In this document: positions 7,807 to 16,586 of the stretch, piece after piece | Position numbering within the stretch: the first letter of the stretch is position 1 | How the letters are laid out: the number at the start of each line of letters is the position of its first letter | Origin: Perlabentimonas sp034003245 | Lineage (GTDB): Bacteria > Bacteroidota > Bacteroidia > Bacteroidales > Tenuifilaceae | Assembly (NCBI GenBank): GCA_034003245.1 | Contig: JAVEYY010000026.1 | Location: 1 to 64,000, forward strand | Direction: 5' to 3' | DNA: 64,000 bases | The notes under the pieces: model-generated | What the model saw: only the letters and a program-made list of their open reading frames with translations | Told to the model about the DNA's origin: nothing | The model's database searches: none | Position numbers and translations under genes: made by a program

Positions 7807-9603
7807 ATGTCAAAAGCAGCAGCACATTACATTTCACGACTTAATAGCTTGCAAATAGAGAAGAAAAAATTGGAAAAGCTTGTGTTCTTCCTTTTTCTAC
7901 TTCGATTAGTGCTATTTATTGGCACAATTGCTCTTATATACTGGTTTATTAAAACGAATAGTAATATTTGGGTTGGACTACTAAGTGGATTTAGTTTTAT
8001 ATCATTTTTAATCACAGTAATTGCCAACCAAAGGGTAAATTCGCAATCAATCCAAATAGATAATAGGATTCGTGTTAATGAAAATGAGCAAAAGTATTTG
8101 GCTTATAGCTTTAAACACTTTTACAATGGCGTTGAATTAAAGGGAATTAATCCTGAACTTGCCGACGATTTTGATTTATTTGGTGAGGGATCGGTATTCC
8201 AATACATTAACCGAACAATAACATCAAACGGAGCAAAAAGGTTAGCGAACAAGATTTGCCACTGGATCAAGGATAAATCGGCAATTGAGCAAAAGCAGGA
8301 AGCCATTGCGGAGCTACAAAGTAAGGTCGATTTAATGGAGAGTTTTCAGTCGCTTGGCATGGAAATCAAGGAATCGGGCAATGAAATTCAGAACCTAAGG
8401 GACTGGTTTGAATCGCCCAAAGTAATTGGCAAAAAAGAGAGGATACTGCTTTTTCTCTATCCATTAGTTTTCGTACTAACTACTATTCTTATAGTCCTAT
8501 CAGTTGTGGGTGGAGGGATAATTATTGCACCCATAGTTTTTACATTTTTCATACTAAGCCTATACAAAAAACAGGTTGATAGCGCTCACAGCAAGCTGGG
8601 TAGAAGCGCAAAGCTCTTCGAAAAGTACTCAACCTTGATGCAACTCATGGAGAGGGAATCGTTCGATAGCCCATATTTGAATACTCTACAAAAAAGTTTT
8701 CATGTTGACGGATCTCGGGCTAGTATCTCAATTAAAAAACTCTTTGTATTGCTAAACCGCTTCGATTTTCGATTCAATTTTGTGGTTAATATACTTTTTA
8801 ACTCCTCGCTGCTTTTCGAACTTCAAGTTCTCCGACAGCTAGAGCAATGGAAAGGTAAGCACGAACCCATTGTAAATAATTGGTTTGATGCCCTTTGGGA
8901 AATGGATGCATTAATCAGTTTTGCCAGGTTTGCCTTTAATAATCAAGAAAATGTATCTTTTCCAACAGTCCAGAAGCAGCCCTTTTGCCTTTCGGCAAAA
9001 AGTATTGGACATCCAATTATTCCAATAAATGTTAGAATTGGTAATGATGTCGACTTTTATGGTCAACCTAAAGTAATTGTTGTTACGGGAGCAAATATGG
9101 CTGGGAAAAGTACCTTTCTACGAACTATTGCGGTGAACCTGATACTTGCCCACAATGGGGCTCCTGTGTGCGCCAGAGAGTTTAAGTTTACGCCTTGCGA
9201 TATAGTTTCGAGCATCAACATACACGACTCATTGTCGCAGAACGAATCGTACTTCTACGCAGAGCTACTGAGAATTCGGAAAATAATCGATCATATCGCA
9301 CAGAATACCAATACATTGGTTATTCTTGATGAGATTCTTCGAGGGACAAATCCTAAGGATAAGCAAATGGGCTCAATGGGTCTTATTGAAAAGCTTATTC
9401 AAATAAATGCTTTTACGCTCATAGCCACCCACGACCTGGCCATTGGACAAATGGAAGAGACTTACCCCAACATAATACTGAATAGGTGTTTTGAGGTTGA
9501 GCTAGAAGATGAACAGCTAGTTTTCGACTATAAGCTGAAGGAGGGCATCAGCAAAAAGTTAAACGCCTCATACCTGATGCGAAAAATGGGTATAATTGAT
9601 TAG
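7807..9603 (+). CDS. Membrane-anchored MutS-like ATPase (MutS domain V)
   Basis: From the ATG at 7807 the protein has 598 residues. The C-terminal third is a MutS-type ABC ATPase: Walker A GANMAGKST (about residue 428), a Q/signature region NIHDSLSQNESYFYAEL, Walker B LVILDEILRGTNP, and the switch His in ATHD. The N-terminal part lacks the mismatch-recognition domain and instead has two pairs of predicted membrane segments (about 25-75 and 210-255). It is therefore not MutS1 or MutS2 but a membrane-bound relative found in Bacteroidota and other phyla; its substrate is unknown. It stands alone and converges on the rubrerythrin-like gene. Confidence 0.85.
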   Translation: MSKAAAHYISRLNSLQIEKKKLEKLVFFLFLLRLVLFIGTIALIYWFIKTNSNIWVGLLSGFSFISFLITVIANQRVNSQSIQIDNRIRVNENEQKYLAYSFKHFYNGVELKGINPELADDFDLFGEGSVFQYINRTITSNGAKRLANKICHWIKDKSAIEQKQEAIAELQSKVDLMESFQSLGMEIKESGNEIQNLRDWFESPKVIGKKERILLFLYPLVFVLTTILIVLSVVGGGIIIAPIVFTFFILSLYKKQVDSAHSKLGRSAKLFEKYSTLMQLMERESFDSPYLNTLQKSFHVDGSRASISIKKLFVLLNRFDFRFNFVVNILFNSSLLFELQVLRQLEQWKGKHEPIVNNWFDALWEMDALISFARFAFNNQENVSFPTVQKQPFCLSAKSIGHPIIPINVRIGNDVDFYGQPKVIVVTGANMAGKSTFLRTIAVNLILAHNGAPVCAREFKFTPCDIVSSINIHDSLSQNESYFYAELLRIRKIIDHIAQNTNTLVILDEILRGTNPKDKQMGSMGLIEKLIQINAFTLIATHDLAIGQMEETYPNIILNRCFEVELEDEQLVFDYKLKEGISKKLNASYLMRKMGIID

Positions 9604-9627
9604 TATGACAATGGATTGTCTACTAAT
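9599..9627. terminator. Hairpin shared by two convergent stop codons
   Basis: ATTAGTATGACAA (9599-9611) and TTGTCTACTAAT (9616-9627) pair over 11 bp with one bulged T and a 4-nt loop. The stop codons of the MutS-like gene (9601-9603) and the facing rubrerythrin-like gene (9623-9625) both lie inside the stem. No T-run follows, so terminator function is uncertain. Confidence 0.4.
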
Positions 9628-10078
9628 TCTCGCGCAGCACAAACTCATCGTACTCCAACTCAAAGCGTAGCTTGTGCCTTGACTCCTCCTGGGCAAGGCC
9701 CAAAAATAACTGCTTGTACTCACTACTGGTTGTCTCCTCCGATAGTTTTAGATATAGCTTAAAGGCTGCTTTCTCGCGCTTCATGGCTAACACTAATGCC
9801 TGTTCGTAGGTCATCTCGGCGGTTGGTTCCGCTCGCACAACATAATCAGAAATCTTGAGGTCTTGAACCTTCTCGGTGGGCAACGAGAAAATACCTTCCT
9901 CCTTTATCTTAATCAAGCGGGCCTTATGGCCAATCTCCTCCTTGGCAAAATGTTCGAACGTTGCGCTCATATCTTCGGTTCGAGCCTGTTTGGCAAGCTG
10001 CGTGTAAAAATCAACTGCATTCTGCTCGTTCTCGATGGCAAAATTGAGAATATCGGTGGTGTTGGTGAAGGATTTCAT
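9623..10078 (-). CDS. Ferritin-like diiron (rubrerythrin-type) protein
   Basis: From the ATG at 10078 the protein has 151 residues forming a four-helix ferritin-like bundle. The diiron ligand pattern is visible as two Glu/ExxH pairs: ENEQNAVDFY and EEIGHK in the first half, KREKAAFKLY and EESRHK in the second. No C-terminal rubredoxin domain with CxxC pairs is present, so it is an 'erythrin'-type short form. Such proteins detoxify peroxide or oxygen in anaerobes. A GTG start at 10117 is possible but adds a Ser-rich stretch that does not fit the fold. Confidence 0.82.
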   Translation of the reverse strand: MKSFTNTTDILNFAIENEQNAVDFYTQLAKQARTEDMSATFEHFAKEEIGHKARLIKIKEEGIFSLPTEKVQDLKISDYVVRAEPTAEMTYEQALVLAMKREKAAFKLYLKLSEETTSSEYKQLFLGLAQEESRHKLRFELEYDEFVLREN

Positions 10079-10218
10079 ATTGTTGGATGATGAATGTTGA
10101 ATACTGGATTGCGTCACTTGTCAATTGTCACAGATCAATTTACTAACAAAATAAACACATACGAAACATAGGTTATACATAGATTCTATTGAAACATCAA
10201 CTCCTAACTTACTTATCA

Positions 10219-13200
10219 CTACTCTAAAGCCTCGCTAAACTCCCTGTCGAATTCGGCCATAAGGTAATCGCAGCCATGGTTGAATAGCGAAGTAGATATT
10301 TGTCCAGGTGTAACTTCCAATTGATGCTTTTGATTCGGTTTTGACCTAGGCAGTAAGGAAAACGCCTCTTTTCTTACATCATCAATATCTTTTAGGCTAT
10401 CAAAGCCAAAGGCTTTGAGCAAATCGATAAGCTGCTGAATGCTGGTTCTCTCAATTTTGGAAACAAGGCTAGCTTCAAAGCCCTGTATCATCCACTGTGT
10501 GTTGGTAAAAGAGCCACCCTGCTCAAACCAGAACGAGGCGGGCAGAACTAAATCGGCTTGTTTGACCGTTTCGGTCATAAAAGCATCCTGAACCATAACA
10601 AACTCGGCCATTCTTAAGGGTTTAAGCACTTTGGGATTTCCTTCTGAAGTCCCCACCGGGTCTTCGCCAAAAATTAGAATATTATTCAATTCTTCGTTAA
10701 AAAACTTTTCGGTAAAGCATTTACCATCAACGGCTGGAAGGTTATTTATTCCCCAACGCTCTTTTACCAACTTAATGAAATCCTGGTTATCAACACTTTG
10801 GTTGCCTACTCCGGTGTTAGGCCTTATGCCCATATCGAAAAGACCTTGCGAATTGTTCTTCTCCTTTAGGGCAATAATTCCGCTTGAGGTTTTACCATGT
10901 TTTCCAGTTATTAATGCAAGATTCTTAAGCTCTACTGCTGTTTGCTGACTAATTTCTCGCTCCGAGAAGATGAGCACAGCATTTATCTCAGCATTGAACC
11001 TCTGGGCAAACTCCTCAATACATTTACCATTGCAGTCGCAAGCAAACTTGCATAGTTCATAGTAGTTCTCCTTCAACAGATTGCTCTTGTACTCATCAAA
11101 TCCCTCACAGTTATCGTTTATAAAGAGGCTGTTCTGCAAATTGTTTGATAATAAATAATGGTTTACCGCCCTTACAAAATGATAGTACGAGAGGATATGA
11201 ACATACTTGCTTGCTTTACGCTTCAATTTCGACATTTGTCGAGTCGATATTGCCTCGAAGGGTACTTTTGCTGAATTTATTATATAACCTACTACTGGAT
11301 TATAGCGGTCGATTTCTGAGCCGAAAAGAAAAACTCTACTAGCGCCACTCAGCTTATCAAATGGTACATTTTGAATCGATATATTAGCAAAACCACTTGC
11401 TCCGTGTAAGTAATGGAAACTGTTCACATTATTTGTACCAACTGCGGCACGGGCAAATTTCTGAATAAGATATTGCTCCTCATTGGTTAGTCTTGCACCG
11501 GCAAAAATGGCGGTTTTAGCTGGCTCAAAAGCTTTGATCTTGGCTTCGATTATCTTATAGGCATTCTCGTACGAAATCTCCCTAAAACTGCCATTCTCCC
11601 TAATCAAAGGCTTTGTAATCCTATCAGCACGATTAAAAACCCTATAGCCAAACTTACCGCACATACACATGTTGCCATCGACATTAACCATACCCTCGGC
11701 CCCCGTTACCTTCATTATGTATCCTGCTCGGTGATGGTAAGTTAGCGTACAACCCACTGAACAGTACGTGCAAATGGTATCGAAGGAATCCATTTTAACA
11801 GGCCCGGGCTTAAACGGTACGTTCTCGGTTAGCGCTCCGGTTGGACAGGCTGATAGGCATAGGCCACAACTTTCGCAGGTAGTTTCAGTAAGATTACGAC
11901 CTATGGCCGGAGCCACAAAGGTGTCAAAACCCCGCTTAATGAGTGTAAGGGCATTGGCACCCACAACTTCTTTGCAAATACGCACACAACGTGAGCAGAG
12001 AATACACTTGTTATTGTCAATCTCGATGAAGGGATGGTTGAAGTTCACCTCAAACTCCTTGTGCTCACCAGCAAAGCGCTGCTGATCGGCTTCGTAGGTA
12101 TCGGCATGTTTTTTCAGATCGCAGTCGAAATAGGCCACACAACCACACTCCAGGCAACGACTAGTTTCATGCAGCGCTTGCTCCTCGGTGTAGCCCAGCT
12201 CAACCTCGCTAAAATTATTACGAGCATTGGCATCAAGCACTGGCATCTCCTCGCGCAGCTGCTTTTGGTACCTGTTGAGGTAATCGGTTGTTTCCTGCTT
12301 TTTAAAATTATCCTTCTTACTTAAAAACTCCTTTTTGGGTGGTTTAATTTCCTGGCCACTAAGAAACTGATGACAGCTATGCGATGCAAGTTTTGCCTGC
12401 GAAATTGCCTCGATAATGGTTGCCGGCCCAGTTACGCCGTCGCCAGCAGCAAACACTGATGGTATATCGGTTTGCAACGTGTTTGGATTTGCTGCAATAT
12501 CGCCCCACTTGTTGGGTTTAAGGTATCCGCCCTTGGCGTAGGAATTAATATCATCTAAAAAGTTGATATCGGTTTTTTGGCCAATGGCTGCCAAAATATA
12601 GTCGAATTCTAGATCCTTTTCCGAACCCTCTATGGCAACAGGCCTCCGGCGCCCCGATGCATCGGGCTCGCCCAACTCCATTTCAACCACTGTGAGGGAT
12701 TTTAACTTGCCTTGCTTATCCTTATTCACCTTAACGGGCGCAGTGAGAAACTTGTACTTCACACCCTCCAACTTCGATTCGTGAATTTCAATTGGGTTTG
12801 CTGGCATCTCCTTTTCGGTACGACGGTAAACCACAGTAACTTCAGTACTGCCGCAGCGAACAGCTGTTCGGCAGCAGTCCATTGCCGTGTTTCCTCCGCC
12901 CACAATACCAACCTTTTTACCCTTAAAGTCGTAACGTTGTCCAGTTACCTCCATATTTCGCAGAAAATCGATTCCCGAAAAAACTCCTTCAGCATCCTCG
13001 CCCGCAGCACCCAACAGCGCTCCGCGCTGTGAGCCGATGGTGAGTATGGTGGCATCGTAATTATTGGAAATCTCCTTATACGAGAGATTATCGCCTAACT
13101 TCTTATTGTAAAATATATTAACTCCAAGTTCGGTAACAGCATCAACCTCGCGCTGCAACAAATCGTTGGGAAGCCTGTACTCTGGAATGCCGTAACGTAA

Positions 13201-13902
13201 CCACCCCCCAGCGTAAGGTTGTGCCTCATAGATATCGCATTGATGTCCCTTTTGCTGCAGAAAATATGCGGCGGATAACCCACCCGGACCTGCACCAATT
13301 ATAGCAATCTTTTTGCCCGTTGAAGGGGCGATTTCAGGAACGTATCGATTTGGGGAATTGAGGTCGAAATCGGAGGCAAATCGTTTCATGTAATCAATGC
13401 CAACTCCCGTTCCTTCTTCAAGGAGATTGCGCCTACAGGCCACCTCACAGGGGCGAACGCACACGCGCCCGCAAATGGCGGGCAATGGATTGGTTTGCTT
13501 AATTAGCTTAACAGCCTCGCTATATAATCCTTTCTCTATAAGCGAAATGTAACCCTGCACATCGACTCCAGCCGGACATCGTTCGCGGCAAGGCGCCAAA
13601 CAATCGGCGTAGTGGTTGCTCATGATTAAATCGAGTGCCGTTTTGCGAGCTTTATGCACCCTATCATTATTGGTAATTATGTTCATTCCCTCCGCAACAC
13701 GGGTTGAACACGAGGGTTGCAAACTGCGTTGCCCCTCTATCTCCACTACGCAAACGTAGCACGACGAGTATGGCTCTAATCTTGGATCGTGGCAAAGGGT
13801 TGGTATTTCGATACCATTGCGCTTGGCAACACTATGGATATACTCGCCCTTGGTTGCTGCAACGGGTTTCCCGTTTAGTATTATGTTGATTTTGTCGGTC
13901 AT
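10219..13902 (-). CDS. Multidomain NuoG/GltD-like oxidoreductase large subunit (molybdopterin-type domain lacking the catalytic Cys/Sec)
   Basis: A 1227-residue cytosolic fusion. In order: a [2Fe-2S] ferredoxin domain (about 1-80; Cys in CHDPRLEPYSSCYVC), a GltD/NfnL-like module with an N-terminal [4Fe-4S] Cys set (CLAPCRERCPAG, CGRVCVRPC) and two Rossmann sites (GAGPGGLSAA near 205, GGGNTAMD near 340), two ferredoxin clusters (CILCSRCVRIC and CESCGLCLSACP), and a molybdopterin-oxidoreductase region (CTYCSVGC onward, about 745-1227). By eye the residue before HGAS is Leu832, where formate dehydrogenases carry Sec/Cys, and the C-terminal dinucleotide-binding domain seems short. With the NuoF- and NuoE-like genes it forms a predicted NAD(P)H-ferredoxin-type complex, possibly electron-bifurcating; partners and reaction are inferred. 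Confidence 0.8.
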   Translation of the reverse strand: MTDKINIILNGKPVAATKGEYIHSVAKRNGIEIPTLCHDPRLEPYSSCYVCVVEIEGQRSLQPSCSTRVAEGMNIITNNDRVHKARKTALDLIMSNHYADCLAPCRERCPAGVDVQGYISLIEKGLYSEAVKLIKQTNPLPAICGRVCVRPCEVACRRNLLEEGTGVGIDYMKRFASDFDLNSPNRYVPEIAPSTGKKIAIIGAGPGGLSAAYFLQQKGHQCDIYEAQPYAGGWLRYGIPEYRLPNDLLQREVDAVTELGVNIFYNKKLGDNLSYKEISNNYDATILTIGSQRGALLGAAGEDAEGVFSGIDFLRNMEVTGQRYDFKGKKVGIVGGGNTAMDCCRTAVRCGSTEVTVVYRRTEKEMPANPIEIHESKLEGVKYKFLTAPVKVNKDKQGKLKSLTVVEMELGEPDASGRRRPVAIEGSEKDLEFDYILAAIGQKTDINFLDDINSYAKGGYLKPNKWGDIAANPNTLQTDIPSVFAAGDGVTGPATIIEAISQAKLASHSCHQFLSGQEIKPPKKEFLSKKDNFKKQETTDYLNRYQKQLREEMPVLDANARNNFSEVELGYTEEQALHETSRCLECGCVAYFDCDLKKHADTYEADQQRFAGEHKEFEVNFNHPFIEIDNNKCILCSRCVRICKEVVGANALTLIKRGFDTFVAPAIGRNLTETTCESCGLCLSACPTGALTENVPFKPGPVKMDSFDTICTYCSVGCTLTYHHRAGYIMKVTGAEGMVNVDGNMCMCGKFGYRVFNRADRITKPLIRENGSFREISYENAYKIIEAKIKAFEPAKTAIFAGARLTNEEQYLIQKFARAAVGTNNVNSFHYLHGASGFANISIQNVPFDKLSGASRVFLFGSEIDRYNPVVGYIINSAKVPFEAISTRQMSKLKRKASKYVHILSYYHFVRAVNHYLLSNNLQNSLFINDNCEGFDEYKSNLLKENYYELCKFACDCNGKCIEEFAQRFNAEINAVLIFSEREISQQTAVELKNLALITGKHGKTSSGIIALKEKNNSQGLFDMGIRPNTGVGNQSVDNQDFIKLVKERWGINNLPAVDGKCFTEKFFNEELNNILIFGEDPVGTSEGNPKVLKPLRMAEFVMVQDAFMTETVKQADLVLPASFWFEQGGSFTNTQWMIQGFEASLVSKIERTSIQQLIDLLKAFGFDSLKDIDDVRKEAFSLLPRSKPNQKHQLEVTPGQISTSLFNHGCDYLMAEFDREFSEALE

Positions 13903-13970
13903 ATCGAATTATATTAAACACAGAGGCACGGAGACACAGAGATAATAAAAAAATCTTTGGAAATCATTCT

Positions 13971-13990
13971 AATCTGTGACATCAGTGTTC
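13971..13990. repeat. Diverged copy of a dispersed intergenic repeat
   Basis: This 20-mer (AATCTGTGACATCAGTGTTC) matches 16 of 20 positions of the copy at 15859-15878. A second common intergenic motif, CACAGAGGCACGGAGACACA, lies nearby at 13919-13938. Confidence 0.5.
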
Positions 13991-13993
13991 AAA

Positions 13994-15772
13994 CTAACTA
14001 ACTGTTATTGCATCAAATTTGCATCTGCTGTAGCAATCACCACAGTGGATGCACGTTGCCTGATTGATAAAATGGGGCATTTTCTTTTCGCCAGTTATGG
14101 CCTGTACAGGACATTTTATGGCGCAAACACGACAGCCAGTGCACTTATCAGTAATTATTTCGTATTTAAGCATTTCCTTGCAGCTTAAAGCTGGACATTT
14201 TTTATCGTAAATATGAGCTTCGTACTCGTGACGGAAATACTTAAGCGTTGTAAGTACCGGATTTGGTGCTGTTTGTCCCAAACCGCAAAGCGAGCTATCC
14301 TTAACCTGATGAGCAAGCTCCTCGAGTTTCTCAATATCACCATCCTCACCTTTGCCTTGGGTTATACGGGTTAGAATTTCGAGCATTCGCTTGGTTCCAA
14401 TGCGGCAAAAAGTACATTTTCCACATGATTCTTTCTGTGTAAAATCGAGGAAGAATCGAGCCACATCAACCATACAGGTTGTTTCGTCCATCACCACCAT
14501 TCCGCCCGATCCCATAATAGCTCCTGTGGCAGTTACTTTATCGTAATCTATTTCGGTGTCAATAAGGTGTTTGGGAATACAGCCACCCGAAGGGCCTCCC
14601 ATCTGTACGGCTTTAAATTCCTTATCGTTTTGGATACCTCCTCCTAGTTTGTATATAATTTCACGGATGGTCATACCCATTGGAACCTCAACCAATCCAC
14701 CATTTTTTATTTTCCCAGTAATCGCAAAAACCTTGGTTCCTTTGCTCTTCTCTGTTCCATATTTATTGAACGACTCGGCGCCGTTGTATATAATGTAGGG
14801 AATATTTGCAAAGGTTTCAACATTATTGATATTTGATGGCTTTCGCCATAAACCCGCTTCGGCGGGGAAAGGTGGCCGCTTGCGGGGCATACCACGTTCA
14901 CCCTCAATGGAAGCGATAAGTGCTGTTTCCTCGCCGCAAACAAATGCTCCAGCGCCCTCCTTAACATATATATCAAGATTAAACCCTTCTATTCCACAAA
15001 TATTTATTCCAAGGTAACCCGCTTTTCGTGCTTGATCGAGGGCGATATTTAAACGTTTAATGGCCAGCGGATACTCGGCTCGGCAGTAAATAACACCATG
15101 ATTGGCTGCAATGGCGTATGCGCCAATAATCATTCCCTCTAAAACCGAGTGAGGATCGCCCTCAAGCAACGATCGATCCATAAACGCGCCGGGGTCGCCT
15201 TCGTCGGCATTACAGATTATATACTTATCGTCCGACTTGTTATTGCGGGCAAAACGCCACTTTAGGCCAGTGGAAAAGCCACCTCCTCCTCGACCGCGAA
15301 TCCCAGAATCGAGAACGGTTTGGATTACCTGCTCGGGAGAAATATTACCTTCGGCAATTTTTTGAAGCGCCTTATAGCCATTACGTTTTTTGTACTCTTC
15401 TAGATTTTCAGGATCGATGTATCCACAATTACGAAGTGCAATCTTAACTTGCCCCTCGAAAAAGTTTTTATCGGGCGTTTCGAAAAGGTCTGTTTTAACC
15501 ACATATTCCTTTATTGGATTAAATCCAACAACATGGTTTTGAATTATTTCCAAGGCCTTTTCCTCGGTAACATCACCGTAGATAAAAGAACCATTATCGT
15601 CGATAACCTCTACAAGCGGTTCGCGAAAGCACATTCCAACGCAGCTGGTTTTCTTCAGCTCAAAATCGAGCGAGTCGGCTCTTTGAAGCGCTAAAATCTT
15701 GTCGTACACCTTACTGGCTCCAGCGGCAATACCGCAGCTTCCCAGTCCGACTATTACTTTTGCTTTTGACAT
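13994..15772 (-). CDS. NuoF/HydB-like NAD(P)H-binding flavoprotein subunit
   Basis: A 592-residue subunit (ATG at 15772) with the HydB/HndC layout: a thioredoxin-like [2Fe-2S] domain (about 1-115; GLGSCG and CVGMC), the NuoF core with FMN and NAD(H) binding Gly-rich loops (GRGGGGFSTGLKW near 170; YVKEGAGAFVCGEETAL), an SLBB domain, the NuoF [4Fe-4S] motif ESCGKCTFCRIGT, and a C-terminal pair of ferredoxin clusters (CTGCRVCAIKCP, CIHCGDCYSRC). It takes electrons from or to NAD(P)H and passes them through the Fe-S chain. Gene order with the neighbours is NuoE-like, NuoF-like, NuoG/GltD-like. Confidence 0.9.
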   Translation of the reverse strand: MSKAKVIVGLGSCGIAAGASKVYDKILALQRADSLDFELKKTSCVGMCFREPLVEVIDDNGSFIYGDVTEEKALEIIQNHVVGFNPIKEYVVKTDLFETPDKNFFEGQVKIALRNCGYIDPENLEEYKKRNGYKALQKIAEGNISPEQVIQTVLDSGIRGRGGGGFSTGLKWRFARNNKSDDKYIICNADEGDPGAFMDRSLLEGDPHSVLEGMIIGAYAIAANHGVIYCRAEYPLAIKRLNIALDQARKAGYLGINICGIEGFNLDIYVKEGAGAFVCGEETALIASIEGERGMPRKRPPFPAEAGLWRKPSNINNVETFANIPYIIYNGAESFNKYGTEKSKGTKVFAITGKIKNGGLVEVPMGMTIREIIYKLGGGIQNDKEFKAVQMGGPSGGCIPKHLIDTEIDYDKVTATGAIMGSGGMVVMDETTCMVDVARFFLDFTQKESCGKCTFCRIGTKRMLEILTRITQGKGEDGDIEKLEELAHQVKDSSLCGLGQTAPNPVLTTLKYFRHEYEAHIYDKKCPALSCKEMLKYEIITDKCTGCRVCAIKCPVQAITGEKKMPHFINQATCIHCGDCYSRCKFDAITVS

Positions 15773-15790
15773 CAATAGAAAGATTTAATT

Positions 15791-15878
15791 GAACGCAGAT
15801 TTTACAGATCTTCACGAATTTCCTATGTAATAATTATCTTATCCGCGTTCATCCGTTTAATCTGCGTAATCAGCGTTC
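15791..15878. repeat. Inverted intergenic repeat pair in the oxidoreductase operon
   Basis: GAACGCAGATTTTACAGATC (15791-15810) faces AATCTGCGTAATCAGCGTTC (15859-15878), partial inverted copies of a common dispersed bacterial intergenic motif. The right copy overlaps the last three codons and stop of the NuoE-like gene, so the repeat supplies its C-terminus. Confidence 0.55.
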
Positions 15879-16394
15879 TAATTCCTTTATCTTAATATCC
15901 TTAATAACCTTTACTGCGCTAGCGCCCGTTAACTTGCCGAAGGTTTCCTCGCCAATCATCATTACTGGAGCAAGGGAGCAGCAACCCAAGCAAGCTACCG
16001 ACTCAAGGGTGAAAAGCCCATCGGCAGTGGTTTCGCCATCCTTCACGTTAAACGCTTCTTTTATGGCATCGGAAATGGAATCGGCATTCTGTACATGGCA
16101 AGCGGTGCCATGACAAACCTTTATAATATGTTTTCCTGCTGGCTTAAGCCTAAACTGAGCGTAGAATGTTGCCACACCATACATGTCGCTCAAGTTTAAA
16201 CCAGTCTCATTGGATATTTTACGAAATACCTCCTCGGGAATGTAACCGTATATGCTTTGAGCTCCCTGCAGCAGAGGAATTAGGCTACCCTTCTTCCCTT
16301 TATACTTTTCGATTAGTGAATCAAGCAAACTTAAGTCAACTGAATTGTTGAATGGTGCTGCAATTTCTTTTGGTTGAATTCTTTGAACACGCAT
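15870..16394 (-). CDS. NuoE/HydC-like [2Fe-2S] subunit
   Basis: A 174-residue protein from the ATG at 16394 with the NuoE fold: helical N-terminus (LIPLLQGAQSIYGYIPEEV) and a thioredoxin-like [2Fe-2S] domain with ligands in CHGTACHVQNA and CLGCCSLAPVMMI, the standard C-x4-C...C-x3-C pattern. It is the first gene of the three-gene oxidoreductase operon and passes electrons in the NuoE-NuoF module. An upstream TTG at 16403 is less likely. The final codons are formed by a dispersed repeat. Confidence 0.9.
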   Translation of the reverse strand: MRVQRIQPKEIAAPFNNSVDLSLLDSLIEKYKGKKGSLIPLLQGAQSIYGYIPEEVFRKISNETGLNLSDMYGVATFYAQFRLKPAGKHIIKVCHGTACHVQNADSISDAIKEAFNVKDGETTADGLFTLESVACLGCCSLAPVMMIGEETFGKLTGASAVKVIKDIKIKELER

Positions 16395-16422
16395 AGTGTG
16401 CAATTAAGTGTGGGAAATTTCC

Positions 16423-16475
16423 TTACAATTACTGGAAACCAAAAATAGCAATTATTGCCATAATTGTAATTGTAA
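16423..16475 (-). promoter_or_regulatory. Promoter of the oxidoreductase operon framed by inverted repeats
   Basis: On the minus strand TATTTTTG (16440-16447) is a perfect TAnnTTTG box about 46 bp before the ATG at 16394. It sits inside a perfect 10-bp inverted repeat, TTACAATTAC (16423-16432) / GTAATTGTAA (16466-16475), with a smaller one (CAATTAT tgcc ATAATTG, 16449-16466) next to it. Such symmetry suggests an operator; the regulator is unknown. Confidence 0.5.
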
Positions 16476-16518
16476 AAAATGTTGGAATCAGTATAAATTA
16501 ATTTCTATCGGCTAAACA

Positions 16519-16554
16519 TGCTGGTCGGTATGCTTTTAGGCAAACCGACCAGCA
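16519..16554 (-). terminator. Hairpin downstream of gdhA
   Basis: A perfect 11-bp stem, TGCTGGTCGGT (16519-16529) / ACCGACCAGCA (16544-16554), with a 14-nt loop lies 33 bp past the gdhA stop. Its minus-strand downstream flank (TGTTTAG) is only mildly T-rich. Confidence 0.55.
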
Positions 16555-16586
16555 ACAAATATCAAAATAATGGAGAATTATATCGA

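Noticed and set aside
11390..11420. Formate dehydrogenase catalytic subunit annotation for the 1227-residue protein
   Set aside because: The motif before HGAS has Leu where Cys/Sec is required, and the C-terminal domain is short, so formate dehydrogenase activity is not supported.
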